Shown here piece after piece: positions 23,231 to 34,324 of a stretch of 64,000 bases of DNA. The position numbers and the translations under genes were made by a program. The stretch is from Cornus controversa. Its lineage: Eukaryota; Streptophyta; Magnoliopsida; Cornales; Cornaceae. The notes below the pieces were generated by a model. The model was not told where the DNA came from. It saw only the letters and a program-made list of their open reading frames with translations, and made no database searches. The stretch spans positions 32,168,501 through 32,232,500 of the forward strand of contig CM048845.1 of the NCBI GenBank assembly GCA_026545225.1, given 5' to 3'. The number at the start of each line of letters is the position of its first letter. The first letter of the stretch is position 1.

Positions 23231-26200
23231 GTGGTCATTAACAATCCATCTATTTCTCTCTCTAAAAGTAAAATTTGCCGGGCGACTACTGTATCGTCGT
23301 CAGTGATGATGGAGGAAGAGAGGGAGATGGTGTTTGATGCAGAAAGAGCAGGTGTGCTGGTGAAGGAATTGAGAAACTGCTTCAATTCTGGCAAGACAAA
23401 GAGCTACGAGTGGAGAGTGGAGCAGTTAAAGAGTATTGCCAAATTCATTGATGAGAGAGAGAAGGACATCGTTGCAGCTCTTCACAATGATCTTTCTAAA
23501 CCTGAAACTGAAGCCTTCATTTCAGAGGTCTGTCTTATTTTTCTTCTTTTTCCATTTCGCTAAAAAAATACTAAAATACAAAGAATCATATATACTATGT
23601 TACATTTAAGTCTCTCTTTGCTGTTATAAATTTAAAGTAATGATAAAGGAATGAAGACTAATTTGGTTGATCTGATAATTTTGTTGGGAACATTTGTACA
23701 TATTTTCTTTACTTAGATTTATTTATTTTTGCGTAATTAATCCAACTTTGGCTTACTATTGATATTAATTATTCTGCAGATTTCTTTAACTAAAGGCTCT
23801 TGTACTTCAGCACTTAAAGAATTGAAACGTTGGATGATTCCAGAAAAGGTACTTCCTACTAACCAATTCTACCGAAGACTAAGGATGAGAGTTAGGCTAT
23901 GTTTCGTTGCATGAAATTAGAGTCTTCGCATTGGAATTGAAATTTTTTTTGTTCATGATTCCACTAATTTCATGCCGCGGAATATAGCCTTACTGATTTT
24001 GCAGTCTACGAATTTAGCAATTGAGCATTATTATGACCCATTTGGGGATATATTTTTTCAGGTCAAAACTTCATTTACAACTTATCCATCATCAGCAGAA
24101 GTTGTCTCAGAACCACTAGGAGTTGTGTTGGTCATTTCCACATGGAATTATCCTTTCAGTATGTAAAACAAATCTTGTAGCTAGCATAAGAGTTATATCT
24201 AGTGGTACTGCATTCAAACAGACAAAAAAAACCAACTATTTCTCTGTTCTATTCAAGTAACAAATCGAAACTAATCTTACATTTGCTTTTATCAATTATG
24301 TTTTTTACTTAAATCATTGCAATACTATATGTGTACTTAGTTCAATAGTTTTTCTTTTTTCTTATTTGTTCTTTATGTGGGTAAACCATTTCTTCTACGT
24401 CTTAATAATTACACATGTATTTTATGCTCAACATACATATTTACACTTATAGACTATCTTACAAATGATATTTGTGATTTAATATATCACCTATCTGATC
24501 ACAGAGCCAGTTATTATCCACAAATCCTTTTTGATCCTTTTCATTTTTGTTCGAAAACCAGAATTTCCAAGTTTGGTTTATACCAAGCAGTAATCCATGG
24601 GGTTCCTGCTATTGATTGACATTTAAATTTGGTTTATTTTGTTTCTAAATTTTGTTCAGGTTTATCTCTTGAGCCTGTGATCGGAGCCATTGTAGCTGGA
24701 AATGCTGTGGTTCTTAAACCATCAGAAATTGCTCCGGCCACTTCGTCCCTACTTGCTAAATTATTGGAGGAGTATTTAGATAACTCAGCCATAAGAGTTG
24801 TGGAGGGTTCTGTTCCTGAAACAACTGCCTTACTGGAGCAGAAGTGGGATAAAATATTCTATACAGGTTGTTAGTTTCTTGGTTTCATATAAAAAAATGC
24901 CATAACAATTTCATATCGGTAGAGTACATGTAACGAAGCCTCCAACTATTTTTATATGATATTATGAAAACTTAAATTGTTTGAATGTACTGTGAAATGA
25001 TTTTATCTTTTGATGGAAGTTACTAATATTTGATGGAACATTAAGGTTTCCTTTTGTAGTGTACATTTTTCTTTGAGAATTGATTCAACTTTTTGATGAA
25101 GAAATAATGCTTTCTTGTTCTACTGTATGAAGGGTAGATTTTTGGATCCTTGTGGAAATAACTTGTAGTCAAGAATTATTTGTTTTCACCATTACTAAAA
25201 GTAACATTTAGGTTTTAATTTTAAAAACAATTGTTTTTATTTTTAATTTTTTTGAATTCTGCAGGTAGTGGAAGAGTTGGAAGGATTGTGATGGCTGCAG
25301 CTACAAAGCACCTTACCCCTGTAATTTTAGAGCTCGGAGGGAAGTGCCCTGCCGTTGTAGATTCAAACGTTGACATACAAGTATGAAACTAACTTTATTA
25401 GGTACCACAATGATTTGGCTAGTTACCATTTGCACCCCCTCAGTTTAGGCAATATTCCGACCAGACTCCTATGATTCCAATATTTCGATGAGACTCCTAT
25501 GATTCCAATATTTCTAACTACACTTTCTCTCAGCGACATCGGTCAAATTTACTAACATTTTTTTTTGTTGTAATTTTATAGTTTTACCCATAATTATTAT
25601 ATTGAATTTAATTGATAAAAGTTGGTGAGAAGGGCAATAATGACCATTTCTACATTTTTCTGCTACAGACGTCAGGAGATTCCGTTTGTGTGCTGATGTC
25701 GCACTAACGAAAGGGAAAATCGATACGTGAATCCAAAAATCAGAGAGGATCAGAAATAATAAAATTAAGAAAGTCTAGTTAGGATATTGACTAAACTATG
25801 AGGATGGAAGTGGTAATTACCCTAATGATTTCTCATTGTGCTATCTAAATTTTATTAATTTGTTGCACTTCCATGTCTCTGTTTCTTTATGCTACCCTAA
25901 AGGTTACAGCCAGGAGGATAATAGGAGGCAAGTGGGGATGCAATAATGGGCAAACTTGCATTGCTCCGGATTATTTAATAACCACAAAATCTTTTGCCCT
26001 AAAGTTGGTAAGATGTCTACTTATGAAGCAAATGTTTATGTTGCCCTTTATATATATATATATATAGAGTCTGCATTTCATGATTCCTGTTTGTTCAACA
26101 GATAGATGTTCTACGTTCTGAATTGGAGGAATTCTTTGGAAATGACCCAATGGAATCAAAGGACATGTCCAGGATTGTAAACTTATATCACTTCAAACGT

Positions 26201-28353
26201 TTGACGAAGCTTATGGATGAGGACAAGGTCTCAGATAAAATCATGCTTGGAGGCCAAAGAAAACAAGACCAACTGTGAGTTTCATGTATATATAAGCATT
26301 CACATGTTTTCAGATATATAGCCAATCTAAGATGAGTTGGATAAATGTTTATGATTAATTATTTCTGTTTATTGCAGAAAGATAGCTCCAACCATCTTGT
26401 TGGATGTTCCAGAAGATTCTCTGATAATGGAGGAGGAGATATTTGGGCCATTACTACCCATTCTCACTGTGAGATCTATTAACTGGCATTGTCTTCAGAA
26501 ATACCTTTTCTTTTCTTTTTTGTTATTTTTTCCTCAAGATTCGCTTCTAATGATATGCTTGAATCTCAGAAATAAATAGGAAAAGGAATGAAAATGCTAA
26601 AAAATAACTGGCTGTGAGATCTATCAGAGTGAAAAAGGATGCTGCTTTTTGAGCTTTTTCTCTCGTTTTCCTTTTTTGGAGAGCTAAATTAACAGAGCTT
26701 AAGTGGTGGATGAGGATTTAACCCCTCTAAATGCTTTCTACAAAAGAAAACTAATATTGCTTTTTATAGAACACTAGAAGAGCACTTCTTAACTGGGAAA
26801 AAAAGAAAAAGAAGAAAGAAAAAAGAACCTTTAGAAGAGTACTCTTACTTCATTTCTATTCATTTATTTTTGGGGCTTTGAAACTTCCTTCACATGTGAT
26901 ATTGTCATTCCGGCTTCTGAATGCTCTTCTAAGGGGGATGCAATATTTCCTTCTCACGTTGAAAGGATACTTTATATTCTCCAGAACTTATTCTTTCAGA
27001 TCTTTTTTTCCCCCATCTAGTATCTTGTGATGGAAAATGAAATCTAGAAGAAATGTCGGCATATTAAGAAATATGTTTCTAACATTTATTAGTTATCTTC
27101 AATTGAACATGAAATATTAACAATTTAATTGTACTTCTGATTTTGATAGGTTGAAAATCTTGAAGACAGTTTCACTGTAATAAACTCAAGATCTAAACCT
27201 CTAGCTGCATATCTCTTCACAGACAATGAGCAGCTGAAGAAGGATTTCGTGAAGAACATTTCAGCAGGAGGAATGCTTATCAATGACACCATCCTGCATG
27301 TGATTATTTTCTCCTAAATCTCATTCAAAATTTCCATATATATATATATATATACACACGCCAACAATCTTCTGCATAGATTCTCATCGCTTGCCTTGTG
27401 AATAGTTTTGCTGTTGAATCTTGATCATAGGACTTAATGACATATTTCGTATGTCAATATTCTGAATTATGAACTTGCAGTTAGTTTATTATTATATTAA
27501 GTTATTCCCATGTAAATATTATTTAACAACTCATCAGAGATGCTGTTTAGTGCTGAGTGCACTTCTGCAGATATCCTATAAAACCCTTTGATTGTGTGTG
27601 GACTAGTTACAATATGTATCTAGAGCTGGCATGGGTTCAAAAGTAAGATTAATTAATTTGCTTCAAAAACGTATTCAATTGTGAAAATCGTGACCTATTA
27701 GCTACTAGTAATAGTTTTTCCACACAGAGCCAAAGTTCTTTGAATACTGCATTTATAATTGGAGTTTAAGAAGCTAGTTGTCCAAGTAAGCCTTAAATGT
27801 TGGATGTAAACAAGCTTTTCTCAAGTGTCATGACTTTTGAACTGTACCCATATAGTGCCTTTTGGAATTTGTCCATATCCGACATTAAAAAAATTCATCG
27901 AATTATCTGCAGTATTCATTATAGAAATTTCAATGTACATATATATCTAGACAGAAAAAGTATACTAGAATGACAAACTACTTGCATACTTCCATATATA
28001 AACACATTATTAATATTCATATATACTTGCACCTCTCTCATAATATATATGCTCAACTTTCATTTAGTTTGTTCTCTAATTATGAACTCAAACTATATAT
28101 GTACACAATGCAGGTTGCAACCCCTGGTTTACCTTTTGGAGGAGTTGGGGAGAGTGGGATGGGGTCATACCATGGTAAATACTCTTTCGATGCCTTTAGT
28201 CACAAGAAGGCAGTTCTTTACAGAAGTTTCAAAGGAGATTCATCAGTAAGGTATCCACCACACACAGATGGAAAGCTAAGGTTTTTGAAGGCCCTGATGA
28301 ATGGGGACATATTGGGGATAATATTTGGTTTAATTGGATGGACTAAGGGCTGA
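23069..28353 (+). CDS. ALDH3I1: Aldehyde dehydrogenase family 3, ALDH3I1-like, probably plastid-targeted
   Basis: It oxidises aldehydes to acids with NAD(P)+ and is linked in the family to detoxifying stress-derived aldehydes. Ten exons, all GT-AG and in frame: 23069-23527, 23780-23848, 24062-24158, 24660-24866, 25265-25380, 25903-26007, 26102-26274, 26378-26468, 27150-27299 and 28114-28353, giving 568 residues. Visible motifs are STWNYPF, FYTGS, LELGGK (catalytic Glu300), NNGQTC (catalytic Cys335), [10 protein letters not shown] and [11 protein letters not shown]. The first ~75 residues are rich in Ser, Arg and Asn and end in [12 protein letters not shown], like a chloroplast transit peptide. 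Codons 43-55 are a GT/AT microsatellite. Starting at 23306 would give a 489-residue cytosolic form. A MITE fills most of intron 5, and a solo LTR begins 65 bp after the stop. ALDH3H1-like is the alternative. Confidence 0.9.
23195..23231. repeat. (GT)n(AT)n microsatellite in ALDH exon 1
   Basis: About eleven GT units followed by AT units lie in frame with the ALDH start at 23069 and encode alternating Val-Cys then Tyr-Ile. If translation starts at 23306 the tract is 5' UTR. Confidence 0.95.
25417..25823. mobile_element. MITE in ALDH intron 5 (8-bp TSD)
   Basis: This 407-bp element has imperfect inverted ends (GGCTAGTTACCATTT and, on the other strand, AGGGTAATTACCACTT) that stay similar for about 30 bp, and is flanked by AATGATTT at 25409-25416 and 25824-25831. 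An 8-bp duplication suggests a hAT-type origin. No transposase is present. It makes up about 80 percent of the intron and leaves both splice sites intact. Confidence 0.75.
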
Positions 28354-29053
28354 TAGATGTAGAAATATTTCTGTAAAGATATACAATACAAATGCATTAT
28401 GAATCTTTGATTTAGATTGTAATGCCCCCCAGAAAATTTCGCGCATGAGGTGGCCAGTCTCATTCACAAAACTTGAGGGATACTAACAACTGATAGCAAA
28501 CAAGCATAGAATACAATAACAAAAGAAAAATAATTATAAATGCTGAAAGGAAACTCTAACTGAAATGAATAATCATGTTAAATAACATTGTATTATTCTG
28601 ATTGATACAACTTGGAAGTCCGGTAACCCACGGACCCCTTAACTAAACAAAAAAACATAAAAGTAAAACTTTATGAACAGATTTAAGTCCCTACACTAAA
28701 GTATGGTAAGGAATGGATGATGGTCAAGCTCTACGAACTCCACGTGCAAATCTTCAGGTAAAAACTGTCTGGAATCTGAAATATCAAAAAAGTGGGTTAA
28801 ACCCACAAGCAAATTCTCTCTACTACAACCCAATCAGAGAACTGGTAAACATACCCTCTATATGAGGACAGTAAAGACATATAGATATAATTATACCGTT
28901 TAGTCATTAAATCTCCTATCTTAGAAGTAACTAGAACTATGTTCTGAACTAACCCATCTATTATCACAGTACAGATAAAACAAATTTCTAAGTTCAAACC
29001 ATAGACAATCCTAACATGCTTTCTTCCATATATTCTACAAATGCCTTACAAGG

Positions 29054-30341
29054 TGTAGTAACCCTTGTGGACGGTGTGAGTGGGCGGGTGCGAAGACAGA
29101 CACTGGGCTGAGCTACCACACTGACAGGGTACAAGGTGCTCAATCCCACATCGCCTGGTGTGGAGAAGGGGATGTGTTTATATGTGGTGTGTTCTCTTCA
29201 AATGGTATGAGGCCTTTTGGGGTAAAATCCAAGAGCAAAATCGTGCGAGCTCAGGCCCAAAGCGGACAATATCATACCATGTGTTGAAGCGGGGTATTAC
29301 AGTTGGTATCAGAGTCTGAACCCAGCCGGCGGGGTATTACAGTTGGTATCAGAGCCTGAACCCAGCCGGAAGTGTGCCGACGAGGACGTCGGGCCTCGTA
29401 GGGGGGTGGATTGTAGTAACCCTTGTGGACGGGTGTGAGTGGGCGGGTGCGAAGATAGACACTGGGCTGAGCTACCACACTGATAGGGTACGAGGTACTC
29501 AATCCCACATCGCCTGGGTGTGGAGAAGGGGATGTGCTTATATGTAGTGTGTTCTCTTCAAATGATATGATGCCTTTTGGGGTAAAATTCAAGAGCAAAA
29601 CCATGCGGGCTCAGGCCCAAAGCGGACAATATCATACCATGTGTTGAAGCGGGGTATTATAGTTGGTATCAGAGCCTGAACCCAGCCGGCGAGGTATTAC
29701 AGTTGGTATCAGAGCCTGAACCCAGCCGAAAGTGTGCCGACGAGGACGTCGGGCCTCCAAGGGGGGTGGATTGTAAAGACCTTGGTTGTGTGGAAGAGGT
29801 GTGTTTGTCCCCAAGGGTGCCCAATCCCACATCGCTTGGGTGTGGAAAGAGGATGTGCTATATATGTGTGTGCTCTCTCCAAATGGTATGAGGTCTTTTG
29901 GGGTAAAACCCAAGAGCAAAACCGTGCGGGCTAGGCCCAAAGCGGACAATATCATACCATGTGGTGGAGCGGGCTGTTACAGTTGGTATCAGAGCCTGAA
30001 CCCAGCCGGCGGGGTATTACAGTTGGTATCAGAGCCTGAACCCAGCCGAAAATGTGCCGACGAGGACGTCGGGCCTCGTAAGGGGGTGGATTGTAGTAAC
30101 CCTTGTGGACGGGTGTGAGTGGGTGGGTGCGAAGACAGACACTGGGCTGAGCTACCACACTGACAGGGTACAAGGTGCTCAATCCCACATCGCCTGGGTG
30201 TGGAGAAGGGGATGTGCTTATATGTAGTGTGTTCTCTTCAAATGGTATGAGGCCTTTTGGGGTAAAATCCAAGAGCAAAATCGTGCGGGCTCAGGCCCAA
30301 AGCGGACAATATCATACCATGTGTTGAAGCGGGGTATTACA
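29054..30341 (+). mobile_element. TRIM multimer: four LTRs, three internals, one TSD
   Basis: LTRs lie at 29054-29301 (248 bp), 29412-29661 (250), 29772-29981 (210) and 30092-30341 (250). Each starts TGTA and ends TTACA or TTATA. The three spacers are each exactly 110 bp and hold a tRNA-Met primer site (TTGGTATCAGAG) and a GGGGGTGGAT polypurine tract. Each spacer also has a 40-bp duplication that repeats the LTR end plus primer site. CAAGG flanks only the outside (29049-29053 and 30342-30346). LTR 3 belongs to a shorter subtype. There is no coding sequence; open frames across the array are artefacts of repetition. Confidence 0.92.
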
Positions 30342-30603
30342 CAAGGTATTAGGCAAACCTATCTTGCCTTCACCAATAATCATTTCCCAAGACAACAAAT
30401 TTATGTTTATATCAATTAAAGATAACCTACCAGCTCATAAATATATATATCCCCAATTAACCCTATGAGCCAAGAATAGAGCCGCCCCACACCCTACACT
30501 AACACATCAGTTATCTTAATGCAAGTGTAGACTAGTTTTAAGTTTGCATAAGAAACAATCGTAACATGCTCGAATATATAACGAGAAACGTTCTTACTAG
30601 ATA

Positions 30604-31196
30604 TTAGGCAATCCTGACATGCTCCAAATAAAATATAAAGATACCATATTAGGTGTTTGGTTATCCCGACATGTCTTGGTAATCCCAACATGCCAAATAT
30701 AATGCATAGATACCTTATTAGGTATTAGGCGATCCCGACAAGCCTTGGCAATCCCAACATGCCAAATATAATGCATAGATACCTTATTAGGTATTAGGCG
30801 ATCCGCCTTGGCAATCCCAACATGCCAAATAAAATGCATAGATATCTTATTAGGTATTAGGCGATCTTGACATGCCTTGGCAATTCCAACATGCCAAATA
30901 AAATGCATAGATACCTTATTAGGTATTAGGCGATCCTGACACGCCTTGGCAATCCCAACATGCCAAATAAAATGTATAGATACCTTATTAGGTATGGGCG
31001 ATCCTGACACGCCGGGCAATCCTTACATGCCAAATAAAATGCATAGATACCTTATTAGGTATGGGTGATCCTGACACGCCTTGGCAATCCCAATATGTCA
31101 AATAAAATGCATAGATACCTTATTAGGTATGGGCGATCCTGACACGCCGGGCAATCCTTACATGCCAAATAAAATGTATAGATGCATTCCTAATAT
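30604..31196. repeat. Tandem array, about nine units of 63-69 bp, inside the solo LTR
   Basis: The landmark TGCCAAAT (one copy TGTCAAAT) recurs at 30691, 30760, 30823, 30892, 30961, 31028, 31096 and 31163. Each unit has the near-palindrome TACCTTATTAGGTA. A 140-codon open frame on the minus strand here reflects the repeat and not a protein. Confidence 0.92.
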
Positions 31197-33050
31197 GAAA
31201 CATAAAATAAACAAAGTGCATTATGACTTTAATTTGCACAAACAAAGTAATTCAAATTATCCGACATGCAATTATCACCATAAGACACATCGTTTACAAG
31301 TAACCTATAATCAAGTATTTAATGGGCATTTATATCCTTAAAGGAAAATACATTCAACTAAATCAAATAACACAATTTAACCACTTTAGAAGCAAACACC
31401 CAATCCAACCCCCAATGCACTCAAATCTATGAGGTAGTCTAAACCAAACTCTTATCTAGGTTTCTGGGCCTGTTCTACTTCTAAGAACCCTACTTCACAT
31501 TCTGAAATTTTCTGGAATTTTAAAAATATTTTCAACAAATAAAAGAAAGTGGAAATCCAACTTTTAGACACTTTAAAAATTAATTGAACACCAAGGAAAG
31601 CTCATTTCGAGATGAAAATTTACACCCAAGTTTATTTAACCTCCAGAAAGTTACAGTAAAAATTTGGGAATTTTTGAAATTATAAAAGTATTTTCTAAAA
31701 TTACAGAAAGTGAAAAACCCAACTTTTGGATATTTTAAAAATCAATTGAACAACAAGGAAAGATTATTTTGAGTTGAAACTTTAAAACCAAGTGTATTTA
31801 GCCTCCAGAAAGTTACAGTAAAAATTTGGGAATTTTTGAAAATTTGTAAGTATTTTCTAAAATTAAAGAAGCTGAAAAACTCAGTTTTTAGACACTTCAA
31901 AAATTAATTTAAAGACAATGCTAAATCATTTCGATATGAAATTTAAACCCCAAGCTCCTTAAGCTCCCAGGAAGTTGACATAAAATTCTGGGAATTTTTA
32001 GAATTATAAAATATTTTAAAAAAAAGATTTTCCGAATTTTTTAAGTTTTTCTAAAAATTCAAAAATTCAAAACAAATACTAAAATAATTCAGAATGGGCC
32101 CATATCGGACCCACAGGTGGGCCCTCGCGAATGGGGCCCAAAAATACTTTTTCGGCCACCGGAGCCAGTGGCACGCGCCCCCACGCACCGGCGGGACGCG
32201 TGGCCACCTTTTCTTTTTCTTTTTTCTTTTCTTTTTTCTTTTTTTTTTCTTCCTTCTTCTTCCTGAAGCCTCCACGCAACATCAATGGTGGAAAAACTTC
32301 CCAATCACTTTCCGATCACTTCCGGGCACCGAATCGCGCATATGAATATATTATTGAACTCGTATCAATCTGAGTTACGCATTGGTACCAAAACCATCCC
32401 CTCTCGCGGTCTAAATCAAAAACGCCCAATTTCAAGTTTCGAAAATCTAAACTTTCAAACTCAATTTTTCGTCAATCTACCCAACGGTTCGCAACCAAAC
32501 TTTCAAGGATTGTTCTAGGAAGTAAGATCTACCTTTTAATCAGAACAAAAAGGTTCAAAAATGATGAATACAGTAAACCCAATTTCATGTTAATATATAT
32601 ATATATACATATATATAAGGCCGCCTATACAGTCATATATACATGTATAAACATATGCAAAAATACCCTAAAACAGTACCAAAACTCCAAAATCTTCATG
32701 TTTAATTCACAGAATTATTCTTAGCATGCAAAATCATTTAGTTTCATAATTAATTGCATACAAATTTCTAGCAACATGTCTATACAATTAATATATATTA
32801 TACATATATTCCAGCAACATGTATATACAAAAAAATATTATGTATAGAGATTCAAAGGGGAAGAGAAGAGTTCGAACTTGCCTTGTGATGTTGAGCAACA
32901 ATCACTTTTTTTCTCTTTTCCTAGCGTCTATCGTTTTCTCCCTATTTGTGCGTAGGAATCCTCTGTACGTAGAAACTACTAAACTCTAATTCCTTTTCTC
33001 TTATTTAATATTCTTATATAATTAAACTAATAAATATAAAATATTTAGCC

Positions 33051-33053
<3 letters not shown>

Positions 33054-33106
<53 letters not shown>
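33054..33106. repeat. (AT)n microsatellite, about 26 units
   Basis: An uninterrupted alternating AT tract lies within the solo LTR. Confidence 0.95.
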
Positions 33107-33107
<1 letters not shown>

Positions 33108-33400
33108 CCCAGCCCAGCAGCCTAGCCCAACCTCATAATAATAATAATAATAAAACAAGAATAAAGAAAATGCAACCCAAACCAACATATTTTTATTTAA
33201 CAGAAAAAAATTATATTTAAAACAAATATTTAACACACAATTAAACACAATCAACACTTAGCAACAATTCAAACATCTACATTAAACATATAAAAACAAG
33301 CATTGACAAAATTAATTAAAGCATTTAAATAATTAAAAACTCCATCAAATAAATGAAAACCCAATTTAAATATCCTCAAATTACGGGGTATTACATAGAT

Positions 33401-34324
33401 TGCATAAAAATTGTATAGTTGCTATAAAAAGGGATTAATTTGAGCATTTCATGATTTTATTCCGAGCAAAAGTCCCTCATTCTCTATGAATGAGAATTTA
33501 TTACAACTTCTTGGGTGTTACATGATCTTGGTCCTAGGTACACTAGAACAAATTGTATATAAAGCTCCGACAATTACATCTACTTGAGAGAGAGAGAGAG
33601 ATCTAAGAAAGAGATAAATGTCAAACTATTTGAATGTAAGACAGGAAAGCACTAAATGCAAGCAAATAAAACTTGAGTTACAAAAAGAAGTTAATGCAAC
33701 AACGGCAGAATGATAGGCAAGGTGAGACCAAGGTTATGATTGCTTGGGAGCACAGTATATCCGCTGGGGATGACTTGTTTGTTTTGTTTGTGTGGTGGTG
33801 GACCACTTTTCTGTGGGTGGAGGTTATTTATTTATAGATGGAGTCTTGCATGACTTGAGGCTTCTTGGAGAAGATACCCCGTCACATTGGATTACATGTG
33901 GACAGTTGGGATTTATTCTTCAATTTATATTAGCACATGGCTAATACATGCATGTAGGGTTACTAGCAGATGTGAGGTATTTGGTTAGGGGAACCAAACT
34001 ATGTTAAGATGATATGTCATTAGATTGGATACTTGGCTCATAAAAATGATGTCATCTCCTAAAGTAATCATTCGAGAATTTTCTTCATGTTAGAGCATTA
34101 AATGCATTGATTTTCCTGTCTAATAGCATATCAATTTTCCTTTCATAACATGCTTTGTGTATCTATCTAGAAAACATCATGGACCGAGTAGATGGAGTTA
34201 GTTGTAGTGTTCCTTGAACGGGAAGTTCTCTATGAGCAAATCTAATACTAATGTATGGTTTGATCGAATGAGTTTAAAGGTGAGGTTTCAGATCAGCTGT
34301 GAATCACATTCTGTGAGTTGCGCA
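33401..34324. other. Unassigned intergenic DNA
   Basis: No gene is recognised. A short GA tract lies near 33588-33602. The start continues the interrupted region 3' of ALDH. Confidence 0.4.

Larger units (their letters stand above)
28418..33395 (-). mobile_element. Solo LTR of a Ty3-type element, carrying a nested TRIM
   Basis: Termini are TGTAATGCCCC at 28418 and GGGGTATTACA at 33395. Both sides are flanked by TAGAT (28413-28417 and 33396-33400). Without the nested TRIM the LTR is about 3.7 kb. No internal coding region and no repeat of one end at the other is present, so a single LTR is the best reading. Orientation is inferred from the minus strand, where TGTAATACCCCGTAATTT and a later GGGCCC-rich block look like the 5' half of a chromovirus LTR. 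It contains a ~67-bp tandem array, a pyrimidine tract (about 32208-32265) and a TA microsatellite. Confidence 0.85.

Noticed and set aside
23972-24166. Alternative ALDH exon beginning [11 protein letters not shown]
   Set aside because: Its first 30 codons are intron. Family alignment places the exon start at 24062 after TTTTTTCAG, which keeps the frame with the previous exon.
29272-30278. Several 100-110-codon frames over the TRIM array
   Set aside because: They run through LTRs, primer sites and polypurine tracts and repeat with each LTR; TRIMs do not encode proteins.
30597-31019. 140-codon minus-strand frame with repeated HVGIAKACQDRLIPNK
   Set aside because: It is the translation of the 67-bp array inside a solo LTR.
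32051-32373. Lys-rich and Phe-rich frames in the solo LTR
   Set aside because: They arise from a CTT-rich tract inside LTR DNA.
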